NCBI RefSeq assembly: GCF_902833055.1
Contig: NZ_CADFEJ010000013.1
Coordinates: 117,558-181,557, forward strand
From: Burkholderia territorii
Lineage (GTDB): Bacteria; Pseudomonadota; Gammaproteobacteria; Burkholderiales; Burkholderiaceae
Direction: 5' to 3'
Length of the DNA stretch: 64,000 nucleotides
In this document: piece after piece, positions 8,596-20,651 of the stretch
Numbering within the stretch: position 1 is the stretch's first letter
Layout of the letters: each line of letters opens with the position of its first letter
The notes under the pieces: generated by a model
Seen by the model: only the letters and a program-made list of their open reading frames with translations
Databases searched by the model: none
Told to the model about the DNA's origin: nothing
Program-made: the position numbers and the translations under genes

Positions 8596-9595
8596 GGAAG
8601 CGCGCGAGTCCGCCCAGGTCGTCGCCGCGCAACTCGCCGACACCGCGCGCGTCGAAGCGCTCGCCGGCCAATTGCTCGATCACCCGCCGGCCGTCGCGCT
8701 GACGGTCGCGCGCGGCAGCTCGGATCACGCCGCCAGCTATTTCGCGAGCCTGACGATGAGCCGCCTCGGCGTGCCCGTCGCGTCGCTGCCGATGTCGGTC
8801 GCGACGCTGCAGCAAGCGCCGCTGAAGGTGCAGGACCAGCTCGCGATCGCGTTTTCCCAGTCGGGCAAGAGCCCCGATCTCGTCAACACGATGGCCGCGC
8901 TGCGCGAAGCCGGCGCGCGCACCGTCGCCGCCGTCAACGTGCTGCCGTCGCCGCTCGCCGACGCGTGCGAGCACCAGCTGCCGCTGCTGGCCGGCCCCGA
9001 ACTGTCGGTCGCCGCGACCAAGAGCTACATCGCGATGCTGTCGCTGTCCGCGCAGATCGTCGCGCACTGGCAGCGCGACGCCGCGCTGCTCGCCGCATTG
9101 CGCGGCCTGCCCGACGTGCTCGCGCAGGCCGGTCGGCTCGACTGGTCGGCGGCCGTCGCCGCGCTCGCGGGCGTGGAGCGAATGATCGTGATCGGCCGGG
9201 GGCTCGGCCTTGCGATCGCGCAGGAAGCCGCGCTGAAACTGAAGGAAACGTCGGGCATCCAGGCCGAGGCATTCTCGAGCGCCGAAGTCCGTCACGGCCC
9301 GATGGAGCTGATCGACCGCGACTACCCGCTGCTCGTGTTCGCGCCGCCGGGCCCGGAGCAGGCCGGGCTGCTGCAGCTCGCGCAGGACATGCGCGCACGC
9401 GGCGCGGCCGTGCTGCTCGCGGCGCCCGCCGGCACGCCCGGCCCGACCTTGCCGCTCGCGCAGTCCGCCCATTCGGCGCTCGATCCGATCGCCGCCATTC
9501 TTTCGTTCTACGTGATGGCAGCGGATCTCGCCGCCGCGCGCGGCCGCAATCCCGACACGCCGCGCCATCTGAACAAAGTCACCGAAACGCACTGA
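8579..9595 (+). CDS. SIS-domain glucosamine-6-phosphate deaminase (NagB-II type)
   Basis: A 338-aa protein with two SIS domains, like the isomerase half of GlmS but without the glutaminase half. Motifs include ARGSSDHAA, AFSQSGKSPDLV, a second-domain GRGLGLAIAQEAALKLKET and the SSAEVRHGP loop. In amino-sugar operons such proteins replace classical NagB and convert GlcN-6-P to fructose-6-P and ammonia. I chose the TTG at 8579, because the GAAGGAGA Shine-Dalgarno at 8566-8573 is 5 bases away; the ATG at 8588 would be 14 away. It overlaps nagA by 17 bases. Confidence 0.88.
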   Translation: MSNMLKEARESAQVVAAQLADTARVEALAGQLLDHPPAVALTVARGSSDHAASYFASLTMSRLGVPVASLPMSVATLQQAPLKVQDQLAIAFSQSGKSPDLVNTMAALREAGARTVAAVNVLPSPLADACEHQLPLLAGPELSVAATKSYIAMLSLSAQIVAHWQRDAALLAALRGLPDVLAQAGRLDWSAAVAALAGVERMIVIGRGLGLAIAQEAALKLKETSGIQAEAFSSAEVRHGPMELIDRDYPLLVFAPPGPEQAGLLQLAQDMRARGAAVLLAAPAGTPGPTLPLAQSAHSALDPIAAILSFYVMAADLAAARGRNPDTPRHLNKVTETH

Positions 9596-9610
9596 TAGCC
9601 GAGACAGCCG

Positions 9611-12193
<2,583 letters not shown>

Positions 12194-12279
12194 ACGTCGA
12201 CGGCGGGCGCGCGAGCGTTTCACCACGCAAGCAATTAGGTCAACGACGATTAATGACGCGACATGGATTGGAGGACTGA

Positions 12280-14043
12280 ATGGACGGGAATCCGTTTCTG
12301 AAGATACAGGGCCTGGGCCGCGCGCTGATGCTGCCGATCGCGGTGTTGCCGGTCGCCGGCATCCTGCTGCGGCTCGGACAGCCGGACGTGTTCAACATCA
12401 AGATGATCGCCGACGCCGGCGGCGCGATCTTCGACAACCTGCCGCTGCTGTTCGCGATCGGCGTGGCGGTCGGCTTCGCGAAGGACAACAACGGCGTGGC
12501 GGCACTCGCGGGCGCGATCGGTTACCTGATCGAAACCGCGATCATGAAGGATATCGATCCCAAGCTGAACATGGGCGTGCTGTCCGGGATCATCGCGGGC
12601 GTGGTGGCGGGCCTGCTGTACAACCGCTACAAGGACATCAAGCTGCCCGACTACCTCGCGTTCTTCGGCGGCAAGCGGTTCGTGCCGATCATCACCGGGC
12701 TCGCGTGCGTGATACTCGGCATCGTGTTCGGTTACGTGTGGCAGCCGATCCAGCATGCGATCGACGCGGCCGGCCAGTGGCTGACGACGGCGGGCGCGAT
12801 CGGTGCGTTCGTGTTCGGCTTCCTGAACCGCCTGCTGCTCGTCACGGGCCTGCATCACATCATCAACTCGCTCGCATGGTTCGTGTTCGGCAACTTCACG
12901 CCGCCGGCCGGCGGCGAGCTCGTGCACGGCGACCTGCACCGCTTCTTCGCGGGCGATCCGACCGCGGGCACCTTCATGGCCGGCTTCTTCCCGATCATGA
13001 TGTTCGGCCTGCCGGCCGCGTGTCTCGCGATGCTGCACGAAGCGCCGAAGGAGCGCCGCGCGATGGTCGGCGGCCTGCTGTTCTCGATGGCGCTCACGTC
13101 GTTCCTGACCGGCGTGACCGAGCCGATCGAATTCAGCTTCATGTTCCTCGCGCCGGTGCTGTACGTGATCCACGCGGTGCTCACGGGGCTGTCGCTCGCG
13201 ATCTGCCAGATCCTCGGCGTGAAGCTCGGCTTCACGTTCTCGGCCGGCGCGATCGACTACGTGCTGAACTACGGGCTGTCGACGAAGGGCTGGATCGCGG
13301 TGCCGCTCGGTATCGCGTACGGCGTCGCGTATTACGGGCTGTTCCGCTTCTTCATCCGGAAGTTCAACATGGCGACGCCGGGCCGCGAGCCGGCCTCGGC
13401 CGATGCGGCGGCCCAGTCGTACGCATCGGGCGGCTTCGTCGCGCCGGCGGCTGGTGCCGCGGCGGCGGCACCGCGTGCGCAGCGCTACATCGCCGCGCTC
13501 GGCGGCGCCGGCAACCTGAGCGTCGTGGATGCCTGCACGACACGCCTGCGCCTGACCGTCGTCGATCCGGAGAAGGTGTCGGAGCCGGAACTGAAGTCGA
13601 TCGGCGCGCGCGGCGTGCTCAAGCGGGGCGGCAACAGCGTGCAGGTGATCATCGGGCCGGAGGCAGACATCATTGCCGACGAGATGCGCGCGGCGATCGG
13701 CAGCGGCGCTGCCGGTGCCGCCGTGGCGGCCACGGCCGCCGCCGCCGGGCCGGTCACCGGCGCGGCGGCCGGCCCGCTCGATCCCGATCCGCTGCGCTGG
13801 CTCGCGGTGTTCGGAGGCGCGACCAACGTCGCCTCGCTCGACGCGATCGCGACCACGCGCCTGCGCGTCGTCGTGCGCGACGCATCGGCGGTCGATCGCG
13901 ATCGGCTCGGCGCGCTCGATGTCGCATGGGTGTCGCCGGACACGTTCCACATCGTCTGCGGCAACGCGGCGGCACGCTATGCCGAACAGCTCGGCGCGCG
14001 CCTGACGTCGACGGGCGGCGGCGCGGCGCCGCAACCGGCCTGA
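12280..14043 (+). CDS. nagE: N-acetylglucosamine PTS permease, IIC-IIB with a second degenerate IIB
   Basis: A 587-aa inner-membrane permease. Residues 1 to about 365 form the hydrophobic glucose-family IIC domain (FVFGFLNRLLLVTGLHHI, TGVTEPIEFSFMFLAP). After an Ala-rich linker comes IIB (about 402-475) with the phospho-cysteine Cys419 in DACTTRLRL. A second IIB-like copy (about 505-575) reads DAIATTRLRV: the Cys is replaced (Ile523-Ala524), so it cannot carry phosphate. The IIA function comes from the fused protein encoded upstream, 86 bases away. GlcNAc specificity rests on operon context and on family resemblance. Confidence 0.92.
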   Translation: MDGNPFLKIQGLGRALMLPIAVLPVAGILLRLGQPDVFNIKMIADAGGAIFDNLPLLFAIGVAVGFAKDNNGVAALAGAIGYLIETAIMKDIDPKLNMGVLSGIIAGVVAGLLYNRYKDIKLPDYLAFFGGKRFVPIITGLACVILGIVFGYVWQPIQHAIDAAGQWLTTAGAIGAFVFGFLNRLLLVTGLHHIINSLAWFVFGNFTPPAGGELVHGDLHRFFAGDPTAGTFMAGFFPIMMFGLPAACLAMLHEAPKERRAMVGGLLFSMALTSFLTGVTEPIEFSFMFLAPVLYVIHAVLTGLSLAICQILGVKLGFTFSAGAIDYVLNYGLSTKGWIAVPLGIAYGVAYYGLFRFFIRKFNMATPGREPASADAAAQSYASGGFVAPAAGAAAAAPRAQRYIAALGGAGNLSVVDACTTRLRLTVVDPEKVSEPELKSIGARGVLKRGGNSVQVIIGPEADIIADEMRAAIGSGAAGAAVAATAAAAGPVTGAAAGPLDPDPLRWLAVFGGATNVASLDAIATTRLRVVVRDASAVDRDRLGALDVAWVSPDTFHIVCGNAAARYAEQLGARLTSTGGGAAPQPA

Positions 14044-14110
14044 TCCGGCACGCTGCGCCGACGCAGGCCCGACGCGCGTGGCGCGTTCGGGCCGCCGGTC
14101 GGTAAAACGA

Positions 14111-14145
14111 AAACGGCTTGCGATGCGTCGCAAGCCGTTTTTTCT
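14111..14145. terminator. Terminator between nagE and the hexosaminidase gene
   Basis: A 13-bp stem (14111-14123 with 14128-14140, arms AAACGGCTTGCGA and its complement), a TGCG loop and a run of six T after it on the plus strand. The minus strand also has a T-rich tail (TTTTCGTTTT), so it probably ends both convergent transcripts. Confidence 0.9.
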
Positions 14146-14245
14146 TGGGCGGGGCCGGTGCGCGAGCATTCGTCCGCATCGCGCACCGCCTGCATGGATC
14201 GGCAACCGCTCACTCAAGTGCCCGGTTGCTCGGGGGCTCGACCGT

Positions 14246-16729
14246 TCACGGGTTCGTCAGCGTGAAGGTCGGCTTCCGGTAGCCGATGCCGGCCCGATCG
14301 AGCTTCGGCAATTCGCGCTGCGTGAGCAGCGTCGCGAAGCCGGCCCAGTCGCGCTGCAGGGCAGCCTGGTCGACGTGATGCGTGTCGCCGCGCTTGAACC
14401 GCACGCCGGCCGCATACGGCAGCTCCCAGTCGGCCCGGTGCCACGCGCGTTCGGCGAGCGCGAGCAGCCGCGGATAAGTCATGTATTCGAGGAAGGTGTC
14501 GTTGCGCATCACCTCGCCCCACGCCTGCCCCTGAATGCCTTCGATACGCGGCGCCGGGCCCGTGCCGGTCACCTCGAACGCGTTGCCGTCACGGTCGCCC
14601 ATCACTTCGGCGTTCTGCGGCAGGTTCTCCGGCGCGAACGAGAACACCTTGTACTCGTCCGTCGCATGCGAGCCCCAGTAATAGCCGCGCTCGCGCGGGT
14701 TCAGCGTGTACGGGAAGTCGAAGTACAGGTAGTCGGGCAGCGCGAGCACCGTCAGGTAGCCCTTGCCGCTCAGGTCGCGCGCGCTGTCCGACGCACCCCA
14801 GAAGATCGTGTCCCACAGCGACACCATCACGTGACGCGTGCTGAAGTCCTGCGGCCCGTTCGCATGCTTGATGCCGTCCTGCCACGCGGCCATCGTGTCG
14901 ATCCCGTTCGCGGCGACCGCCGCGCTCACCTGTTTCGCGAAACGCGTCGGCAACTCGTCGGTCGACTTGATCTCCCCGCGCTGGAGCAGCGCCATGCACG
15001 CGGGCGAACGCGCCCACGGCTTGTCCTGCGCGGCGAGATCGATGCGCCCCTTGTTCGGGTCGGTGCCGTTCAGCGGCTGGAAGCCCCCGCCGAGGAAGAT
15101 GTTCTTCGCTTCGTCGCCGCCGTAGTGCCAGGTGTGCAGCGGCGCTTGCGCGTCCGCATGCATCGCCGCGATTTCGCGGATCACCTTCGATGCGAAATTG
15201 AGCGCGCCCGGCACGCACGGGTTCAGGTCGCTGCGCCGGTCATAGAACTGCACGGTCGTCAGGTTCGTCGTGTCCTGCGGATCGAGCAGCCGGTACGCGT
15301 TCGCTTCCTGCTCGCGGCCGGCCGCGTGCAACCGCCGGTAACGCGCCTCCATCGTCACGACGGCCGCGCGCGCATGCGCGGGCATGTCGATCTCGGGGAT
15401 GATCGTGACGAAGCGGGCCGCCGCGTAGCGAACGAGCGCCACGTAGTCGTCGCGCGTCAGGTAGCCGCCGCCCGAGCGGTTGTCCGGCCCCGAGCCGAGT
15501 TGCGGCAGCAGGCAGCGCGTCTCGCTCGGGTCGTGACAGCGGCGCGAGCCGATTTCGGTCAGCTCCGGCAGGCCGGGAATCTCGATGCGCCAGCCTTCGT
15601 CATCGGACAGATGCAGATGCAGGCGATTCAGCTTGTACGCGCTCATCTGGTCGATCAGACGGCGCAGCGTCGCCGGATGCTTGAAGTTGCGCGCGAGGTC
15701 GACGTGCATCCCGCGATGCGTGAAGCGCGGCGCATCCTCGACGAGCATCGCCGGGATCGGGCCGCCGCCGGCGGGCGCGAGCGAGTAGAGCGTCTGCACG
15801 CCGTAGTAGAGACCCGCGCGATCGTAGCCTTCGATCAGCACGCCGCGCGGCCCGATCGCGAGCCGGTAGCCGCCCGGTACCGCAATGTCGGCCGGCAGCC
15901 GGCGCGGTGCGACGGCGCCTCGAACCGGCACGCGCGTGCCGTCGAGCCCGAGCGTCGACGCCCGTTCGCGCAGCGCCGCGACCTGCGCATCCGGCAGGTC
16001 CGGCAGCGCGAGCTCGACGCCGCGCAGCTCGAGCGTGCCGGGCAGCGGCTGCTCGCGCTTCACGCTCGGCAGTGCGCGGCTCGCGTCCGGGCGTGCCGCC
16101 ACGGGCGGCGCATTGCCGGTCGAATTGTTCTGCGCGTCGGCCGGCAGCGATTCGACGTAGCGGAGCTCGTCGTCGGTGTCGTTGTAGCGCAGTACGGCGG
16201 GCGGCGCGCCGTCGACGACGACATACGGGCGCGGAATCACGTCGCTGTAACGCAGCAGCCAGTATTCGGCGACGAACGGCAGTTCGATGCGTTCGCCGGG
16301 GGCAAGCCGCATCGAGCCCGGCTGCGGCGTCAGTTCGTACAGGTCGCCGGTGAGCCGCCGCAGCGCGAAGCCCGGGCGATCGATCCGCAGCAGCCGGCGG
16401 ATGCTGTGCAGGTACAGCTTCCAGCCGCCGTCGGTAATCGTCTGGTGACCGCGGTTCTGCAGAATCAGGCGGCCGGTCGCGCAGGCCGCCCCGTCGGCGC
16501 CCAGATCGGCGCACGGCACGCCGGCCGAGGCCGCATGATTGTTGTCGACGGCGACGCGCAGCGCGAGACCGTTCGACAGCAGCGTCGCCAGATCGGCTGG
16601 CTGCGTGGCCGGCCGGGCCGCGCCAGCGGTCGCGCCAGCGGACATCAGAACGGGCTCGGCGCAACTTGCGGCGGGTAGCAGCGCGGCGATCAGCAAGCCG
16701 GTCAACAGGGAAGGAAACGTGCTTTTCAT
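14246..16729 (-). CDS. Beta-N-acetylhexosaminidase (chitobiase), GH20, exported
   Basis: An 827-aa enzyme that splits terminal GlcNAc from chitobiose or related sugars outside the cytoplasm. It begins with an export signal (MKSTFPSLLTGLLIAALLPA) ending AASCAEP, which may be a lipobox. A carbohydrate-binding-like N-terminal domain, a GH20b domain and the GH20 barrel follow, with the catalytic pair Asp539-Glu540 in HYGGDEAKN. I chose the ATG at 16729 because upstream in-frame codons would bury the signal peptide. It faces the nag operon across a shared terminator and would supply GlcNAc to the PTS; half-sites like those of the nag operator lie about 410 bases upstream. Confidence 0.92.
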   Translation of the reverse strand: MKSTFPSLLTGLLIAALLPAASCAEPVLMSAGATAGAARPATQPADLATLLSNGLALRVAVDNNHAASAGVPCADLGADGAACATGRLILQNRGHQTITDGGWKLYLHSIRRLLRIDRPGFALRRLTGDLYELTPQPGSMRLAPGERIELPFVAEYWLLRYSDVIPRPYVVVDGAPPAVLRYNDTDDELRYVESLPADAQNNSTGNAPPVAARPDASRALPSVKREQPLPGTLELRGVELALPDLPDAQVAALRERASTLGLDGTRVPVRGAVAPRRLPADIAVPGGYRLAIGPRGVLIEGYDRAGLYYGVQTLYSLAPAGGGPIPAMLVEDAPRFTHRGMHVDLARNFKHPATLRRLIDQMSAYKLNRLHLHLSDDEGWRIEIPGLPELTEIGSRRCHDPSETRCLLPQLGSGPDNRSGGGYLTRDDYVALVRYAAARFVTIIPEIDMPAHARAAVVTMEARYRRLHAAGREQEANAYRLLDPQDTTNLTTVQFYDRRSDLNPCVPGALNFASKVIREIAAMHADAQAPLHTWHYGGDEAKNIFLGGGFQPLNGTDPNKGRIDLAAQDKPWARSPACMALLQRGEIKSTDELPTRFAKQVSAAVAANGIDTMAAWQDGIKHANGPQDFSTRHVMVSLWDTIFWGASDSARDLSGKGYLTVLALPDYLYFDFPYTLNPRERGYYWGSHATDEYKVFSFAPENLPQNAEVMGDRDGNAFEVTGTGPAPRIEGIQGQAWGEVMRNDTFLEYMTYPRLLALAERAWHRADWELPYAAGVRFKRGDTHHVDQAALQRDWAGFATLLTQRELPKLDRAGIGYRKPTFTLTNP

Positions 16730-17141
16730 TCGAACTCCTGAGAAAAAATGGGCGTAGCGGCGTCGTTGGCGCGACGTCGCTGCGGTCGGGTCTTTCAATG
16801 GAGCTGCGGGACATACCCGCGCACGGGGCGATGCGGCCGCACCGCGCGCATTCGGCACGCACGAGCGTGCGTTACGGAACGGGAGGTGGACACGCGTGCC
16901 GATCGGATCGGCAAGGTGGCTTGCGCGTGCTCATCGGCGACGCACGGCAATCGTTGCGACACCGCCGCGGCCGCGGCAGGCTGCGTTCGGCCGGCCGCGC
17001 ATGATCGCAACGGCGGCCGCCGCCGCACACGCGTGCCAACCTGGCGCGCGAGCGCGCGCCACACACGGGATTCGCATGTCTCCCCCACCAGATGGATTCG
17101 GCCTGTCGGCGGCCGTGTCCAACGATCTTATGAAACCTTTG

Positions 17142-17164
17142 ATTGGTATTCAAGTGGTATCAAT
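17142..17164. promoter_or_regulatory. Possible nag regulator site upstream of the hexosaminidase gene
   Basis: ATTGGTATTCAAGTGGTATCAAT carries two direct TGGTAT half-sites and palindromic ends (ATTG...CAAT). It aligns with 6577-6596 at the nag promoter (ACTGGTATT, three bases, GTGGT). Regulation of the hexosaminidase gene by the GntR protein is inference, and the distance to the gene (413 bases) is long. Confidence 0.45.
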
Positions 17165-17213
17165 CTGGCGCTAAATTGGCATCGAGGAATCGCCGGTGCG
17201 CCGGTGGCCCGGA

Positions 17214-17242
17214 CGAAAAAAAACCTCGCGTGACGCGAGGTT
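17214..17242 (-). terminator. Terminator of the cyd operon
   Basis: On the minus strand AACCTCGCG, loop TCA, CGCGAGGTT (17242-17222) is followed by eight T in all. It lies 44 bases after the cydX stop. Confidence 0.9.
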
Positions 17243-17285
17243 CGTTCCGATCGGCAACGGCGGCGCAAGCCGCCATCCGCGCCGC

Positions 17286-17408
17286 TCAGTCGCGACGTGC
17301 GCGCACCGGCGCTTCCTGCGGCTTCTGCCGTGCTTCGAGCCACATCGCATTGACGATGCCGAACGACAGCGCGACGCCGATACCGAGAATCCAGCTGAAA
17401 TACCACAT
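17286..17408 (-). CDS. cydX: Cytochrome bd oxidase small subunit CydX
   Basis: A 40-codon gene beginning MWYFSWILGIGVALSFGIVN and continuing AMWLEARQKPQE, with one transmembrane helix and the W-Y-F-W-(I/L)-L-G start typical of CydX/CbdX. In E. coli this small subunit stabilises the haem groups of bd-I oxidase. It has an AAGGAGT Shine-Dalgarno and follows cydB by 55 bases, just before the operon terminator. It is too short for routine gene finders and easily missed. Confidence 0.9.
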   Translation of the reverse strand: MWYFSWILGIGVALSFGIVNAMWLEARQKPQEAPVRARRD

Positions 17409-17463
17409 GATCCGACTCCTTGTGAAACGGTGGGCGAGGCGCGCGCGGGCGCCCCGGCCGGGT

Positions 17464-18600
17464 TCAGTACATCGAGTGCTTGTTCTCTTCGAGCGACTGA
17501 TGCGTGACCTTGCCGCGCATCACGCGATACACCCAGCCCGTATAGAGCAGCACGATCGGCAGGAACACGATCACCGCGAACAGCATCACCTGCAGCGTCA
17601 TGTGGCTCGATGTCGAATCCCACACGGTCAGGCTGCTGCGCGGGTCGAGCGACGACGGCATGATGAACGGGAACATCGAGAAGCCCGCGGTCAGGATCAC
17701 GCCGGCGATCATCAGGCCGGTGCAGAAGAACGCCGTCTTTTCCTGCCTCGAGCCGGCGAGCAGCAGCGCGAGCAGGCCGCCCGCGATCCCGACGACGGGG
17801 GCTGCCATCATCCACGGATATTCGCCGTAATTCGCGAGCCAGAGGCCCGAGCCGGCGGCGACGTCCTTGAGCAGCGGGTTCGCGACCGTATCGTTCGGCG
17901 CGGCGTGCGTGACGTGGAAGCCGCCGATGGTCGACGCAATCAGCACGCCGGCCAGCACGAACAGCACGACCGCGAGGAGCGCCGACACACGCAGCGCGAC
18001 CGACGCGCGGCGTGCGATCGCGCCGTCGGTCTTCATCTTGATGAACGCGGCACCGTGCGCGACCAGCATCGTGAGGCTGACGAGCCCGCAGAGCAGCGCG
18101 AACGGGTTCAGCAGCGCCCAGAAGCCGCCGTAGTAGGTCACGCGCAGGTCGCCGTCGAATTTGAACGGCACGCCCTGCAGCAGGTTGCCGAACGCGACGC
18201 CGAACACCAGCGCCGGCACGAAGCCGCCGACGAACAGGCCCCAGTCCCAGCCCGCGCGCCAGCGCGGGTCCGGCCGCTTGCTGCGATAGTCGAAGCCGAC
18301 CGGCCGGAAGAACAGCGCGAACAGCACGAGCAGCATCGCGAAGTAGAAGCCGGAGAACGACGCGGCATAGACCAGTGGCCACGCGGCGAACATCGCGCCG
18401 CCGGCCGTGATCAGCCACACCTGGTTGCCTTCCCACGTCGCGCCGACCGTGTTGACGATGATGCGGCGTTCCTCGTCGGTCTTGCCGAGGAACGGCAGCA
18501 GCGCTGTCGCGCCCATGTCGAAGCCGTCGGTGACGGCGAAGCCGATCAGCAGCACGCCGACGAGCAGCCACCAGATCAGCTTGAGAGTTGCGTAGTCCAT
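17464..18600 (-). CDS. cydB: Cytochrome bd ubiquinol oxidase subunit II
   Basis: A 378-aa integral membrane protein, almost the same length as E. coli CydB. It starts [20 protein letters not shown], with the family's conserved GFDMGA soon after, and has eight or nine hydrophobic segments. With CydA it forms the bd-type quinol oxidase, which reduces oxygen at low oxygen tension without pumping protons. The ATG at 18600 has a GGAATCG-type ribosome site and lies 31 bases after cydA, so the genes are co-transcribed. Confidence 0.96.
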   Translation of the reverse strand: MDYATLKLIWWLLVGVLLIGFAVTDGFDMGATALLPFLGKTDEERRIIVNTVGATWEGNQVWLITAGGAMFAAWPLVYAASFSGFYFAMLLVLFALFFRPVGFDYRSKRPDPRWRAGWDWGLFVGGFVPALVFGVAFGNLLQGVPFKFDGDLRVTYYGGFWALLNPFALLCGLVSLTMLVAHGAAFIKMKTDGAIARRASVALRVSALLAVVLFVLAGVLIASTIGGFHVTHAAPNDTVANPLLKDVAAGSGLWLANYGEYPWMMAAPVVGIAGGLLALLLAGSRQEKTAFFCTGLMIAGVILTAGFSMFPFIMPSSLDPRSSLTVWDSTSSHMTLQVMLFAVIVFLPIVLLYTGWVYRVMRGKVTHQSLEENKHSMY

Positions 18601-18631
18601 AGCGATTCCTTGTTCCGTTGCGAGGGCGTGC

Positions 18632-20212
18632 TCAAACCGCGGCACGCTCGCCTGCTGCGGCGAGTTCGTGGTGATAGCGGCCGGTATGCAGCGACGACGG
18701 GCCGAGCCGCGCGTACTTGAACATCAGCGTGATCTCGATGACGAACAGCGCGGTATAGAACAGGATGAAGCCGGCGAGACTCAGGTACAGGTCGCTCGGC
18801 TGCAGGCTCGACGCGGACAGGTGCGTCGGCAGGATGCCGGCGATGGTCCACGGCTGACGGCCGAGTTCGGCGACCACCCAGCCGAATTCCGCGGCGAGCC
18901 ACGGCAGCGGAATCGCCCACACCGCATAGCGGAGGAACCAGCGGCGGTTGTCCTGCAGCAGTTGGCGGCGCGCGCAGAACCAGAACGCGGCGACGAAGGT
19001 CGCGAGGAACAGGAAGCCGAGGAACACCATGATCCGGAACGAGAAGAACACGGGCGCGACCGGCGGGATCGTCTTCTTCGCGGCGGCCTTGATCTGCTCG
19101 GGCGTTGCGTCGATCACGTTCGGCGTGAACTGCTTGAGCATCAGCCCGTAGCCGAGATACTGCTTGTGCTGCTCGAACAGTGCACGGGTCGCGGCGCTCG
19201 TGTCGCCTTCCTTGATCTTCTGCAGCGCGCCGTACGCGACCATCCCGCTCTGGATGTGCTCTTCGCTATGCTTCGCGAGTTCGCGCAGGCCGATCACCGG
19301 TTCGTCGATCGAGCGCGTCGCGATCAGGCCGAGCGCGTACGGGATCTTGATCGCGTAGTCGGTGCGCTGCTCCTCCTGGTTCGGGATGCCGATCAGCGTG
19401 AACGAAGCGGGCGCCGGTTGCGTTTCCCATTCGGACTCGATCGCGGCGAGCTTCATCTTCTGCACTTCGCCGGTCGTGTAGCCGGATTCGTCGCCGAGCA
19501 CGATCACGCAGAGCGTCGCCGCGAGGCCGAAGCCGGCCGCGACCGCGAACGAGCGCAGCGCGAAGTCGACGTCGCGCTTCTTCAGCAGATACCACGACGA
19601 CACGCCGAGCACGAACATCGCGGCCGTCACGTAGCCGGCCGACACCGTGTGCACGAACTTCACCTGCGCGACCGGGTTGAACAGCACGTCGAACAGGCTC
19701 GTCAACTCCATGCGCATCGTCTGGTAGTTGAACTCGGCGCCGACCGGATTGTTCATCCAGCCGTTCGCGACGAGGATCCACAGCGCGGACAGGTTAGAGC
19801 CCAGCGCGACGAGGAACGTGACGATCAGGTGCTTGACCTTCGACAGGCGGTTCCAGCCGAAGAAGAACAGGCCGACGAACGTCGATTCGAGGAAGAACGC
19901 CATCAGGCCTTCGACCGCGAGCGGCACGCCGAAGATGTCGCCGACGTAGTGCGAGTAGTACGACCAGTTCGTGCCGAACTGGAATTCGAGCGTGATGCCG
20001 GTCGTCACGCCCATCGCAAAGTTGATCCCGAACAGCTTGCCCCAGAACTGGGTCATGTCCTTGTAGACCTGTTTGCCGGTCATCACGTAAACCGCTTCCA
20101 TGATGACGAGCAGCCAGGACAGGCCGAGCGTCAGCGGCACGAACAGGAAGTGGTAGAGCGCCGTGATGCCGAACTGCAGACGCGACAGATCGACGACTTC
20201 GCTACTTATCAT
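18632..20212 (-). CDS. cydA: Cytochrome bd ubiquinol oxidase subunit I
   Basis: A 526-aa haem-bearing subunit. It opens with [20 protein letters not shown], which contains the conserved His ligand region, and has the GRQPWTIAG motif near residue 450 that marks this family. The length matches the E. coli-type long Q-loop form rather than the shorter cyanide-insensitive CioA form, in keeping with cydX downstream. It overlaps the end of cydP by 11 bases, suggesting coupled translation. Confidence 0.96.
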   Translation of the reverse strand: MISSEVVDLSRLQFGITALYHFLFVPLTLGLSWLLVIMEAVYVMTGKQVYKDMTQFWGKLFGINFAMGVTTGITLEFQFGTNWSYYSHYVGDIFGVPLAVEGLMAFFLESTFVGLFFFGWNRLSKVKHLIVTFLVALGSNLSALWILVANGWMNNPVGAEFNYQTMRMELTSLFDVLFNPVAQVKFVHTVSAGYVTAAMFVLGVSSWYLLKKRDVDFALRSFAVAAGFGLAATLCVIVLGDESGYTTGEVQKMKLAAIESEWETQPAPASFTLIGIPNQEEQRTDYAIKIPYALGLIATRSIDEPVIGLRELAKHSEEHIQSGMVAYGALQKIKEGDTSAATRALFEQHKQYLGYGLMLKQFTPNVIDATPEQIKAAAKKTIPPVAPVFFSFRIMVFLGFLFLATFVAAFWFCARRQLLQDNRRWFLRYAVWAIPLPWLAAEFGWVVAELGRQPWTIAGILPTHLSASSLQPSDLYLSLAGFILFYTALFVIEITLMFKYARLGPSSLHTGRYHHELAAAGERAAV

Positions 20213-20480
20213 GGTGGTCTCCCTCGGTGGATGCAGGCGCCGGCACCGAGAGCAGCTTCTCGGCGACGGCGGCAGGCGGCAGCGACATATGCTCAGCCTG
20301 CGGATGATTGAAGAATGCGTATTTGAGCGACATCAAGAGAATGAGCTTGACGATCAGCACCAGCGTGATGTCGCGGGCGAGGGTTGGTCCGCGAGCCCAC
20401 GCGGCAATGCGCGCGCGCCAGCCGATCGTGCCGGCGGCCTGCGGGGGAGGCGGCGCGGGCTCTTTATTGATCGAGATCAA
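20202..20480 (-). CDS. cydP: Cytochrome oxidase putative small subunit CydP
   Basis: A 92-aa protein with one membrane helix (ITLVLIVKLILLMSLKYAFF) preceded by a Pro-rich, basic N-terminus. Small proteins with this R-x-I-x-L-V-x-x-x-K-L-x-L-L-x-x-L-x-Y-x-F-F pattern precede cydA in many betaproteobacteria and are called CydP. The start must be the TTG at 20480, since no ATG, GTG or TTG lies between it and the membrane helix; AGGA sits 8 bases before it. It is the first gene of the cydP-cydA-cydB-cydX operon. Its role in assembly or stability is inferred. Confidence 0.75.
   Translation of the reverse strand: MISINKEPAPPPPQAAGTIGWRARIAAWARGPTLARDITLVLIVKLILLMSLKYAFFNHPQAEHMSLPPAAVAEKLLSVPAPASTEGDHHDK
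20467..20480. promoter_or_regulatory. Perfect Anr/FNR-type box over the cydP start codon
   Basis: TTGATCGAGATCAA fits TTGAT-N4-ATCAA exactly. Read on the minus strand, its first three bases are the cydP TTG start codon. It could be a repressor-like position or a chance match, since ATC-TCG-ATC are ordinary codons here. Confidence 0.4.
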
Positions 20481-20651
20481 GGCGATTATCCTGAATCGAT
20501 TTACATCGGTTTTGGGGCGACTCTACGTCGGATTCATGACGGCAGTTAAGCTGTTTTAATCCTTTTAAGCCGACGTGCCAATTTTAAAATGCCGGCTTTC
20601 CGATGCCGAGTGCTGCGCTGCGGCAGACCGTCGCGAAGAGCGTGTCGAAAC

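Larger units (their letters stand above)
16730..17285. other. Intergenic region between the hexosaminidase gene and cydX
   Basis: 556 bases without a convincing gene. From right to left it holds the cyd operon terminator (17214-17242), an AT-richer stretch with the nag-like repeat (17142-17164), and about 400 GC-rich bases leading to the hexosaminidase start. The short frames in it have no ribosome site and no recognisable product. Confidence 0.6.

Noticed and set aside
14078..16678. An 866-codon open frame on the plus strand opposite the hexosaminidase gene
   Set aside because: Same mirror-frame effect; no domain, no ribosome site, and it begins inside the shared terminator region.
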